Shown: positions 50,108 through 60,974 of the stretch, in pieces
Numbering within the stretch: the stretch's first letter is position 1
How the letters are laid out: each line of letters begins with the position of its first letter
Origin: Glossina fuscipes
Taxonomy: Eukaryota; Arthropoda; Insecta; Diptera; Glossinidae
Assembly: GCF_014805625.2 (NCBI RefSeq)
Contig: NW_023998414.1
Span: 26,127,758-26,191,757, forward strand
Direction: 5' to 3'
DNA: 64,000 nt
The notes under the pieces: model-generated
What the model saw: only the letters and a program-made list of their open reading frames with translations
Told to the model about the DNA's origin: nothing
Databases searched by the model: none
Made by a program: the position numbers and the translations under genes

Positions 50108-51900
50108 AAAAAAAAAAAATTAAATAATTTTAATTGCTTAGCATCCCACATGGACTTAAGCGAGACATGAAACATTCCGATTTTTTGGCAACGTTGCCTT
50201 TTCCTCTTTCATTACAAGCGCGATTAGAGCGTCATAGTCATACCGTACAAGGCTTTGCATGAAAGTGAATGCTTTTTAAATCTTGAATCGGCATTGCTCA
50301 AATCTAGTGTAAATTAATTCATTTTCCTTAAGGAAGCTATTATTTCAAAGTCGCTTATTGTTTCGAAAAATAGACCCATGCGGTCCGCTAAGCGAACTGA
50401 AATTTCTTAATTAACGTTCGACTCCAAACATCCATTTTAATTACGAAATATTAAAACTTAATCTTTGCTGGCCTGAAAAGGCTTGCCTTTCTATAAGGAC
50501 ATCTAAATTTGGGAAACGTTTGAAAAAAATTCAAATTTTTCAAATTCAATTCGTTTACGGAAAATACTTTCTTTGTCAGTTTTGGTCGATATAAATTTGA
50601 AGAAAGGCAGATTTCCTTCGTTTAAGAGATCTTTAAAGATAGCGAAAATGTTTCGATCCTTCGCAATAGGATTTGTTTTTAATTCAACATGGACAGTGGC
50701 TGGCTGGTGTATTAAAAAAAACTGAAAAACTGAACATAGATATATATATGTATATATATATATATATATGTGAATAACAATAGGTTTTGGATAGATAAAT
50801 GGGCAGCTATGCTTAATGGGTAAGCCGAACCTGATATGCTATTATCGCGAGTAGGGCAGAGTATGAGTGTGCAAATTAAATTAAATTATAAAACAAGAAA
50901 ACGTTAACGACATTGTAGATGTTTTCATATTATATGCATGTGAGGTTTTCTATCTATCTATAATCTAAATATGTATAAATAATTCAAGCTTTCAAGTTGT
51001 AGAGAAATTGTTAGTGCTTGTTAGTGAGGTTGCAGGTATGTATTCCCCAACCAAAGTAACACTTGCTTAATATTAAACACGTATTAACTAATTGCCATGA
51101 TGGCGAGTATTAAGTTAATGACTGGCAAGTGCAGGCGAGAATTTTCCAGAACATAAATGCATATGTGCATGAAATCCTCTTATAGCACATCTCATATATG
51201 CACACATACTGCGTTCTATTGCCATCTTCTCTTAATTGGTTAGTGTTAGTAGGTTTGTTGCTTGTACTGTTGCATTAGCATAAAACATCAACTCTATTAT
51301 GCTTATTATGTTACTCTTATAATATAAGCGTCATTAAAATGTTGGAGTCTCTCCTCTCTCTTACGACCAGGTATATATACACTGCCAACTGAATTGCGTA
51401 TGCAATTTTAAAATCTATATATTATCAAGAGTTAGTAATGCTGTAACTATATATTCTAGTTTTTGTCTGCGTGAACAGATATTTAGTTACCACCTTTTTA
51501 ACTGTTCGTACGTAGCCTGTAAATTTTATATTCTCTAGTTGCTCTAGTTTTTCATGTTCTTACATATTTTATTTATTATTACGGTTAACAAAAAGGAAAA
51601 TTCTCTTAAGCGTTCCGTATAACAATAATAGGATTAAGGTTTTAATTATTGTTGTGCGAGGACAATATTTTAAATCTTTCGTTCGAATTTGTTCAACTTA
51701 TTTGCACATTGAAATCTAAGAAGTAACAGTAATTCCTTTACAAATAGGACGTAAACAAGTTATGCACTTGACAGACAGTATCACATGCTATTGCCCGACA
51801 ACTAGCTATGAAGCATAATTTATTACATCGTTGCTAGCAAAGATTTGCGAAAATAATGAGAATTTTTGCAAACAAATATCTCAACACACTCCTTAGCGAC
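47301..51900. other. Spacer rich in microsatellites
   Basis: (TA)n at 47311-47337, (TATG)n at about 47671-47712, (TA)n at 48900-48922, (ACT)n at 49041-49136, T/ATT-rich sequence at 49224-49350, (TA)n at 49824-49850 and 50748-50770. An exact TATCGATA occurs at 49573-49580, 20 bases before a TCAGTT, but nothing coding follows it. Confidence 0.65.
49041..49136. repeat. (ACT)n trinucleotide array, imperfect
   Basis: About thirty ACT/ATT/ACC-type triplets in register. They encode a Thr-rich run in one plus frame and a Leu-rich run in another. Confidence 0.9.
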
Positions 51901-54900
51901 AGGGGCGACCCTGCACTCCGAGACTCTAAGGCAAACTTGCATACTTTCATTTGTTTATATGGTGTACCAAACACCATTACATTATATTTAGCTTTAGAAG
52001 TTCTTCAGTAAATGAAATCTTGTTGTCAATGCGTACACTACGTCAAGATAAAATTTTATATCGCAATCCAAGTCGCCAAGATCAATGCCTTTCTGATACG
52101 ATGGCGCTCGTAAAATAAAGTCTTTTTATGGAATTCTTTAAGGAAACTATTTAATATGTCGTCGAGTGGTTAAGCCTCGATTTAATCTTTCGCTCATATC
52201 GACTTTGTCAAAACAAATAACTATAGTTTAGGGTTCAACCTGTGACAGGTCACTTGTGACAAATCGAACACATGTAGATCTACAAAATATCTCGTATTAG
52301 ATATATACATATATGAAAAATATTAAAGCTTTCGGAGATTATAACCATTGAATGTTGGACATGTACATTTATAACATACCGCAGGACTATATACCTATAC
52401 ACTTACATATATGTACATATGTATAAATGGTAGCCCAACACATTGTTAACAACAAACAAGTGTTATGCATATGTCAGGCGTTCATATCACTCCGCCCATT
52501 CCCTAAACTCGAATCGATAGTTCGTCTGCGCGTATCTCTCCCCAGGCGGCCAAAATTTCTCATATCACCTTTTAATTTGGCAAAAACATTTGAAGAATGT
52601 TCACGAGAACGTTGGCATTAAAAATGGATTAGAGTACAATGCAGTCTAAGAAAATCTGTTAAACTGATAAACATCTCAGTATGTGCTCTGCGTGTGATGC
52701 TACGAGACGTAAGTGCAGTACAAGAATGACAAAAATCAGCTCACGCTTACGCAATTATATAAAATACCCAAAGTTTGCCTTTTTTCCTTCTTATTTTTTT
52801 AACTTCTGGCGGGTGAGGAAAGAAGTTTGACGTCTTGTAATATCGTGATGAAAAATATATATTTTTTCGGTTGATCAATCCTGGACCAGTCTACAGCAAG
52901 GCTTCGTATTTAATTAAATTGTTTCGTTACGCGGCAGAAACTCATTCATACACAAATCCTTTGCAATGCCTCGATACTGACGTCTGAAAATCTTCTTTTC
53001 GTACATATCCTGTTTGAGGTGATTCATAGTCTTTTGATCCAAACTCCGTCACCAGTTAGAGTGATCCCCTTCAGAAAGGGATCATTTTGTTTGGCATATC
53101 GCAGTTGTGCAGCAATGCGTTATCCAGCGTCTGTTGCCATTCCTTCTTGTGTAGTTACAAATTCGATTTGTGTTATTCAGAACAGAGAAGACATACATGA
53201 GGTGTCGAACATCGGAATTTCGTTTTAATTTTCTGCTTCGAAACCTTCAATAACTAATGGATTGGACAGACGATTTTAATCGCCTTAGTTGGATCGTTAT
53301 TTTTGAGTTTGGAAAATACCATTTGCGAGTGCCGCTTGCGAACACTATTCAGACTACTTGAATGGTCATACAATATATTAACATCAAAGCTTAGATCAAT
53401 ATTTAAGGCAAGTTATACAAGTTATTCAAAAATAATATTCGAATTCGCGAATTGTATAGCTTTTGTGCATCAATCAAGTCCAAAATGCAAAACGGATTCT
53501 TAGTACTTCACCAAGAACGTTTTTTGCGACTATGAGATATTTAAGAGTAAACGCGGAACTAGTAAACGACCAACTATCGACATTTCGTTTCAGCATTTCA
53601 TTCTAATCAAATATACAAACGAGAACAGTTGCGTCCAATAACATTGTTTATGTACCATGGGAAAATATTTCTTCGAAATTACTTTACTTTATTGTATTGT
53701 GCTGCTCTTATCAGACTTGACGACGAAATGTTTACAACACTTTACAGATGCATAGATCCATAGAGTTGCTTCTGTTTGCACCCGAAAGTAAATTTGAGTG
53801 AGGAGAAAGCTTCCAAACTTCCATCCTTCCAGCCTTTTAAATGCGATCGAATTGCACGAATTGGAAAAAGTATTAAGATTTCCACAAATTATTAAGTAAT
53901 TATTTTACAGATTTATATAACGATTGAGTATCTCTATCTCTCTCTCTCTCTCTCTCTATCTCTGTATTTATATATATATATATATATATATGTATATGTA
54001 TGTGTCATGTTTTCTCATTTTAGAATTTCACTTATTCCTTTGAAAAGTATGCCCTGCGGTATTTTGAAAGTTTAAAAATTAATTAAATTCACATTTTCTG
54101 TAGATACTTTTGTTTAAGTCTCTCCCATTGCGTTCCTTAATTGCCTTTTACATGTTTTAATCATAGTTGGTTCGTTTTTCCTTCTTTTCTTTTTTTCTTT
54201 CTTTCTTTATTTTTTTTTATTTTTATTTTTTTTTTCTTCATTTTTCTCTTTCTCCAAGCTATACACGTTCAACAAACTGTATTAATTCTTTTTATTTTTC
54301 TTCTGTGGTATTTCCTTTTCATATATACATTCTGTTAAAATTTGCGTTTTTCTCCTTATCGTTGCACATACAAGCTGTTGTTGTTATGAACAAATACTTT
54401 TGCGTGCAATTTCTGATTATTTCCTATAACGAATATATAACTTCGATATACTATGTAACGGCGATAATTTCTCTTTTTAACTGAGAAAAAAAAAAACCCG
54501 AAAACCCATCGGAAGGAAGAAAAATACGTTAATACAATAAACTTTGACGAGATATCGTTCATTCTACCCATCGATAGCTGATGAAATATGAAATGCGTTA
54601 TCGCACATTGTTTTGCGTACGTAAAGCAAAAAACATATGCAGCACTCTTTTAAGGAACAGCTAATAGACGATAAAGGAGGCAGAGAGAACGTAAAATGCA
54701 TTTTCAAAAAAATTTCGCATCAACTTAATATCAATAGATTCATCAATAAATAAATAAAAAGAGTTTTTAAAAAGTTGATCTATCATTAGCTGGCAAATCA
54801 GCGAAATCAATTAATTGCATTCATTTTACACGTACTTGAACCACAATAGTGTAATAGTGTCACCCTACTATGCCATCCTTTCTCATTTCCTTTTTTCAAG

Positions 54901-55709
54901 CATTGACATAAAACTTGAATAACCCCGAATAACCTCCTATTTAGTTGTGGATATCTATAGCTGTTCAACACTCGTTGCTCTCTCTTCACTTTAAATAAAC
55001 GAATTGCTCTTAACTCATACGCGGTGGCTTGCACAAAGGTGGCACAGGATTATTTAAATAAACATAAAAAAATTAATATTGGTTTCAGTGTATTCCGTAA
55101 AATGAACGGCCCAAAGAAATTTCCGATCATACCAAGGCTGCGCGTTGAATGTTTGCGTTTTCTTTTATTTTCTTTTCTTTTCTATCAATTTCACTTTAGT
55201 AAAGTCTTTAGTAATAGCAGACCAATGATTGACCAAGAAGTTAGATTTACCTTAGATTCGTCCGCAATCCATAAATTATCCTTGGACTTTTAGTTAAAAA
55301 GTGTCTAAAAGTCCGATAACGTTATCAAATGCAGCGAATGCAGCAAAACTTTGCTATTGTAAGTGAATTCCTGCTATCGCACATACATATAAAGTAAGCG
55401 AGCAGAACTCTTCCGATTACCTTGAATCGTTCCTCGTAAATACCTAAAGCGTTTATAATATTCCACTAATTCAATCGTGCTTCACTTCCCTAAGCGACTC
55501 CGTAATACAACAAAAAAATTTTAATTTCGTATAAAATAGAATAAATCTCAAGGTATTATTAAAGCAAATGAAAAATTTTATTCATTTAAACACTTGTGTG
55601 AACTAATAGTTAGTCAATTCGAAAAGTTACTTAAATATTTCGCACTAACTCGGACGATCAATTCTCGATGGAAAACGAAGTGTTCACTTGCACTAGCTTG
55701 TGAAAATTC
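51901..55709. other. Spacer
   Basis: Unique AT-rich sequence, (CT)n near 53931-53957 and (TA)n at 53967-53990, T/C-rich sequence at 54170-54260. Frames at 52427-53503 and 54807-55293 have no start context, splice pair or motif that I can support. Confidence 0.65.
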
Positions 55710-55722
55710 GTAATAGATTTTA

Positions 55723-55897
55723 TTATTATTATTATTATTATAAATTCAGCCAGAGAATAAATTCCAAGACTAAAGTCTAAAAACACTAACATCTAAACCT
55801 TTCGGCTTTAATAAAAACTGTACCGCACTTGAGATTTGAACCTACGATCACTTAAGTTGCTAGGCGAGACTCTTGCCTATTCGGCCACATAGGCGGA
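55723..55897 (-). mobile_element. tRNA-derived SINE, family 1, copy B
   Basis: The minus-strand head TCCGCCTATGTGG is followed by an A box TGGCCGAATAGG and, 33 nt on, a B box GGTTCAAATCT, the normal tRNA spacing. The body matches copy A (7143-7320) through 'attaaagccgaaag' and 'gactttagtcttggaattta', and the tail is (ATA)n. A 13-bp target-site duplication GTAAT(A/G)GATTTTA flanks it at 55710-55722 and 55899-55911, with one mismatch. This copy has the complete head, so it is the better reference for the family. Confidence 0.9.
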
Positions 55898-56049
55898 TGT
55901 AATGGATTTTAATTATATCGAAGGCGATATAAAAAATTACCTTATGCTTAAATAGTAAAAGACTTTGCTTAGTAAGACTAACATACCATACATATCTTGT
56001 TAGACCATAGACATCCTGGACGGTCAGTCATGGGCAGCATTCAACCAAA

Positions 56050-56165
56050 AACCAAGAGTAGGTACGAACAAGTCTGACTATCCGCGTAACTCTCCTATCT
56101 GGTTTGCTTGCATTTAGTGGTGACAAATTTTATTTGCATAGGGAGAGTAATGATTCGCGCCTATG
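56050..56165 (+). repeat. Possible SINE-like repeat, family 3, copy A
   Basis: The block 'agtaggtacgaacaagtctg' followed by 'cgcgtaactctcct' resembles 58211-58250 in order and spacing. No clean polymerase III B box is placed at the expected distance, so the class is uncertain. Confidence 0.3.
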
Positions 56166-56290
56166 ATCTTCCAATAATATGTTGAACTCAAACTAAAAAG
56201 CATAAGCTAAAGGCATTTAAGCCTTAAAGTCTTCAAAGTTCATAAATTTATTTGCATGTTGGATTAAGTTAATTTAAGCTCTTCATTTCT

Positions 56291-56433
56291 CAGCTTATCT
56301 CAAACAAATGAAATTATAGTGCAAAAGAAATCCCAAACACCACAGCCGAAAGCCAAAGCGAACGTGAAAAGGGTTTAAGTGTTAAGTGAAAATCTCTCTA
56401 AAACAATGCCCGCAAATGTGGAATGTCCGATGA
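56291..56433 (+). other. Possible exon with start codon
   Basis: A good acceptor (TTCATTTCTCAG, ending 56293) precedes a 5'-leader-like A/C/G-rich stretch and an ATG at 56406 in a favourable context (AAAACAATGCC). The frame reads 'MPANVECPM' up to a possible donor A|GTAACT after 56433; read through, it stays open for 48 codons. An upstream ATG AAA TTA TAG micro-frame lies in the leader. The donor is weak at position 5. No downstream exon is identified in the window. Confidence 0.3.
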
Positions 56434-57789
56434 GTAACTCGAAGAATTGCAATTTTGATTTGTTTTTAATATGGATCGAGAACACACATAACTCGGAAGC
56501 TTGCATTTGCTTTCGCATTTTGAAAACAAAAAAGGCGACCAAGCGAAAATAAGAAAGAATCTTGAACTAAGAAATCTTAGTTCTAAGAATATTTTGCCTA
56601 ATAATTGCTACGAGTTCTTCTCCTTTGTTTTTTTTTTTTTTTTTCGTTTACGCCTATCAAGAGTACAAATATTAGCCGCAATGTAAACTTGTTCTCCAAG
56701 TGTATGTGTGCATAGGTTTTGTATGTAAGAGAGACCGACGGATTCCCTAAAGTGTTCACGAGCAGGATTAAACAGATTTCACTTCCGCTTCAAACGTACT
56801 GATTGCACACACTGCAGTTACTCGTAACCTATATTCAAATTTAAATGATATAATTCCCTTAAGCCATTTCTAATTTTTCGGCTGCATATTCATTTTCATT
56901 TAAAAATTTTCATTCCTTCTCTGCACGATATTCGTTGAGAGTATATTCTGTTTCTCTTTACTTTTATTTTTATTTACTTCCCGTCGTTTGCAATTATGTC
57001 TATTTTGCGCTGTTCTTTCAATTTCTGATTACTACACGAAATTAAAATTTACTATAAGAACTGTAATTTAAATATTATGTATATACATATACATATATAT
57101 ATATATATATGTATATATCGTTATACATGTATCTGTAAAATTTTTGTGGTTTTTCATTATGTTTAGTTCCAGATGTAATTAAAATTAAAATAAACAACTC
57201 ACTAAATGAAATTCTAAGACAAACACCAACAACTTTGCTGCATAACATTTTAGTTTTGTTCTGCAGTCAAGTCAATTAAAAGGCAAAACTTCTTGCAATC
57301 ATAGTATGAATTTTGAATTTGCTTTTAGATTTTCAATGACTACAAACTTAGCATTTGTACCGTATACAAATTTCATATTCATAAAGCATTCATTTTTTTT
57401 TTTTTTTTTTTTGATTGGTAAGCGGTCTGATCTTTCATTAAGTGTACCCATGCATTACGAGATGTAAATAACTGAATGTTAGTAAAAGTTATTTTAAAAA
57501 AGCAGAGCAATTTGAATGGTACGGTCTATCGGGTCTCCCTTACTGTTTTCGGTTAATACGGCAGTACCTCGACATGAATTGTACGCTATTTGTAATTCTT
57601 ACAAAAAAAAATCTGTATATGACAATTTTTCATTTAGTATTCATTCAGGTCATGATGAGTTCTCCAATTCAGTGCAATTAGAACAAATAGCTTCCATATG
57701 ACAAAGATATGTATGAATATGTCAAAATGTCGTATGAGCGTAAATCAGCGCATATCAGAATTTTTGAATGGACCGCCACAGGTGACTTG
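56434..57789. other. Spacer
   Basis: AT-rich sequence with T run at 56629-56644, (TA)n near 57085-57112 and T run near 57393-57412. I see no supported gene. Confidence 0.65.
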
Positions 57790-57975
57790 TTGTTGTTCTT
57801 TCAAATTTCTTTCATTGCCTTCCAAAAATTTCCCTTTGAATACGATACCGCATAAATATCAACGTTTCTTTCGGCTTTCTATATACTTGGTAAAGTCGAT
57901 TTCCGGAATTGCCCTCAAAGCTTTCTTCGATTCGATTTGCACTTCTTCACTTTCAGTGCAGATTAAAAATTACTT
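57790..57975 (-). mobile_element. Decayed mariner-family transposase, C-terminal end
   Basis: On the minus strand the frame translates as 'ALRAIPEIDFTKYIESRKKR', a TGA where the conserved tryptophan codon TGG is expected, then 'YLCGIVFKGKFLEGNERNLK'. This follows the mariner C-terminal consensus KAIPE.DF.KCFE.WKKRW..C.....G.YFEGD. Upstream catalytic blocks are not found in the minus strand to 58230, so only the end of the element remains. The 115-codon plus frame 57698-58045 is its antisense shadow. Confidence 0.75.
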
Positions 57976-58197
57976 GTTGCCATATTCTTTGATGAGACCC
58001 TATACCTATTCACCCCAAACTTACCCTATACTAGAAGTGGTGTAGAATATAAAAATCGTAATTTTCAGTATAGCTTGAGAAGCAAAAATCGGTAGAAAGT
58101 AATATTTTGATAGGCTAAATGAACATTGACCATCCCCCGCCAATAAGTATATGTTCGTGAAAGTTCGCTTTTTGCACAAGCAAAAAGATCTAAATTT

Positions 58198-58300
58198 CGC
58201 CCGAGTAGCCCAGTAGGTACGAATCAAAACTCAATGCGGCAGACTCTCCTTTGATCGTCATTATGATGAATGCTCAATCGCCAAGGCGTAGTAACACACT
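58198..58300 (+). repeat. tRNA-like SINE head, family 3, copy B
   Basis: TAGCCCAGTAGG (58206-58217) fits the polymerase III A box TRGCNNAGYNGG at every position. At the normal 31-nt spacing there is only a degraded B box (CTTTGATCGTC, 58249-58259). It is not a tRNA gene: no cloverleaf closes and no acceptor stem pairs. It shares several words with 56050-56165. Confidence 0.4.
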
Positions 58301-60398
58301 TACCCCATTCTCAACAAACTTGAAAACAATTTCTACTTTTTCTTAAAACAAAGTTAAAATCAAAGTAAAAAAATATGAAATATCAATAAGTGAAACATAT
58401 TTACGTTATACACACAGCTATCATTGAATATCATCAATAATGTATCAGCATAATAATAAGTTATAGCTTAATAGAAAAGTGTCTTGGGGATATTACAAGG
58501 AAACTGAAAAAAATTTCACTTTGAATCTCTCGTATTTGCATATGTATATGTATGAATGTGTATGTGTATGTGTATATTCAAACTCATACAAGTTTATACA
58601 CGTGGGTTCGTTAAAGCAAAAACTTAACTTTAAGCATATATTGGGAAATATTACGTTATTTGAAATTCAAGGTCAAGACTGATGCATAAATCTAATCTTG
58701 ATTCTGGCTTAAACGGCTCACAAGTTTTATATGTTTCCTCTAAGCGAACCAATAACCTGAACTTGGATTATTTTTCAATTGAGTTTAAATCAACTCGAGA
58801 ATTGTTTCCCGCTTGCCGCCATTGATTTGGTAAAATCCTTTAATATAAAATGCTTCTGATATTAGTTGTGTTATGTATATGTACAAGCTATAGATCGCGA
58901 ATCTTCGCGACTACATGACGATGATTGAAAATGATGAATATACAATGCTTTATTTTGAAAAATCGTTTACTGCGGGAGGATTTACGATATTTTACGGTGG
59001 GTAATGAATGGCTTTCAATCTTTTGCGAGAAAATCCGCACTTTCGGACTGTGATCATTTATTATAATTTCTCTCTTCTTCATAATAATCTTTCCCTTTTT
59101 CACCTCGCTAGATAGGGCTCCTAATTGAAATACTTTAAGAAGCTGCTACTGTCATCATTTTCAATTTTCATTACCTGTGCATACTCACTGTAAAAATAGT
59201 TCCCTTTCTGCTCTCAATTCGTGAAACATACAAATATCGAGCACATGAAGCATAAAAATATCGAATTATTGGACGTTGAGCGATAGGATTTAGTCTTCTA
59301 ATCCATTATTCCACGATTCCATGACATAGGGACAAAAGGTAAAAAAAAATGCTACAAAAGACTTGGAATGATAATTACAAAGTAATTTATTTTGAGATAA
59401 CTTTGCGTCATCTATACGAAAAAGAAAATTAAAATAATTAATTAATTAATATATTGATGAAAGTGTGATATACATTTCATATCTTATTTTTAAATTTTTA
59501 TGTAAAATTTGTAGAAAATTTCAATTAAAATATGGCAATATTCAGATAAAAATTCAATTAAATAAATAAAGTTAAACATTTTTCATTACGCTGCATAGTG
59601 GAAATTTTTTAATTAACTTAAATATTTTATTATTGAAGGCGAAAATTTCGCAAAAAGACATAACACATATGCTAGAAGCTGTGTAATTGATTAAACAATA
59701 AAACTATGCAAATAATTAAAATGCTATGTTTATTTCGTAGGAATAATTGCTAATTACAATGAAAAGGTTAATAAAATACATAATTATATAATGGTAGGAA
59801 AGCGTGCGTGTAAACATTTGCATAACTATTTAATTAAATACTAATATCATATTGAACGCACCGAGCTTTTCGAATTAAATATTTTCATATGAAACTCGTT
59901 TGCTCGTTTGCTCGTTCGCAACGACGTTAGCCAATAAGTAGAGCCCTTCAAATCGTGCTCAATTGCCTGCTATTCGCATTAAAACCATAATTATGAATTC
60001 GCTCTACTATCACAACTAACAACAACTTTGACGACTCCTCTCGCTCCCATTCATTCATTCATTTAGTTCAATTTTTAGATATCGATTGTCTTTTCAACAC
60101 AGTTTCATTTGTTTATTCATTTATTTCATTCTATTTTTCATTCATCTTAACAATTACATGCTTTAGCTAAACAAAGTAATTCATTGTATAATTTTCACGC
60201 TACATTACAGTTCCCTAAAATACGTAACAAACTATGGATATAATTATATATTAATAGAAAAAAATATATATAATATAAACAGTGTGGATACGAATTGGTG
60301 ACATCTGCAAAAGCAAGAACAACAAGAATAATAAACAGAACAGCAGGAACAGACGCTCGGCATATTTCGCAAGAGCGTGTTACAATTAAATATACAAA
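58301..60398. other. Spacer
   Basis: Very AT-rich unique sequence (especially 59390-59880) with short TTCATT and GCTCGTTT duplications near 60050 and 59900. I see no gene. Confidence 0.7.
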
Positions 60399-60974
60399 AA
60401 TCTTTTTTACACGGTTTTTTTTACACGCAATTCTGAAATAACACGGTCCACGAATGAAAGCAAATACAATTTATTTTTTTCACGAATTTTTTGTTGCACC
60501 AAAAAAAACAGAGTGTATTTTTAATTGTAATTTTGCACAGTTCCTCATAAAAACTTATACGCACAACAACAAAATATAATTGAGATCTGACTGTGATCAG
60601 AACTCACACATATGTAAATGAATTGTTCTGCTGCGACTTGGTCGCAATCTGCTGTGCTAAACATACCCAGCATATCTACTAATGGTAGCATTTTTGCATT
60701 CGGTAGCATTCAGTTCGTAATAAACGTGCACGCCTCATCGAGCAGCGATAAATGGTTTCGAAAATGAATTTTCTTCCTAATTTTTCAATTTCCACTTGTT
60801 GCCCGTTGTATGTACTTATGAACGGAATTTTCGATTGCACACTAACTACATTTTGTTTTTGTAACAAAAATGAGAATAGCTTTTATTTCATTAATACTTT
60901 TTTTGCACGGTTTTTTAAAAAAAAAATTTTTTGCACTTATTTTTAAGGAATGCACCTGCCGTGTAAAATAAAAG
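60399..60974. mobile_element. Possible small transposon with iterated terminal motifs
   Basis: The left end carries TTTTACACGG then TTTTTACACGC, and further in AACACGG and TTTCACG. The right end carries TTTTGCACGG, TTTTGCAC and, inverted, CCGTGTAAAATAAAAG (60959-60974), which mirrors the left CTTTTTTACACGG with a short indel. Between them a minus frame (60679-60867) of non-simple composition includes 'KIPFISTYNGQQVEIEKLGR', which I do not recognise, and a plus frame starts with ATG at 60752 after an initiator-like TCAGTT at 60710-60715. No target-site duplication was fixed. Confidence 0.35.

Noticed and set aside
53019..53228. 69-codon plus frame, and a TGDGVWIK string on the opposite strand
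   Set aside because: The string recalls the transposase TGDE.W motif but no flanking block agrees.
57698..58045. 115-codon plus-strand frame
   Set aside because: It is antisense to a mariner C-terminal block that matches the family consensus on the minus strand.
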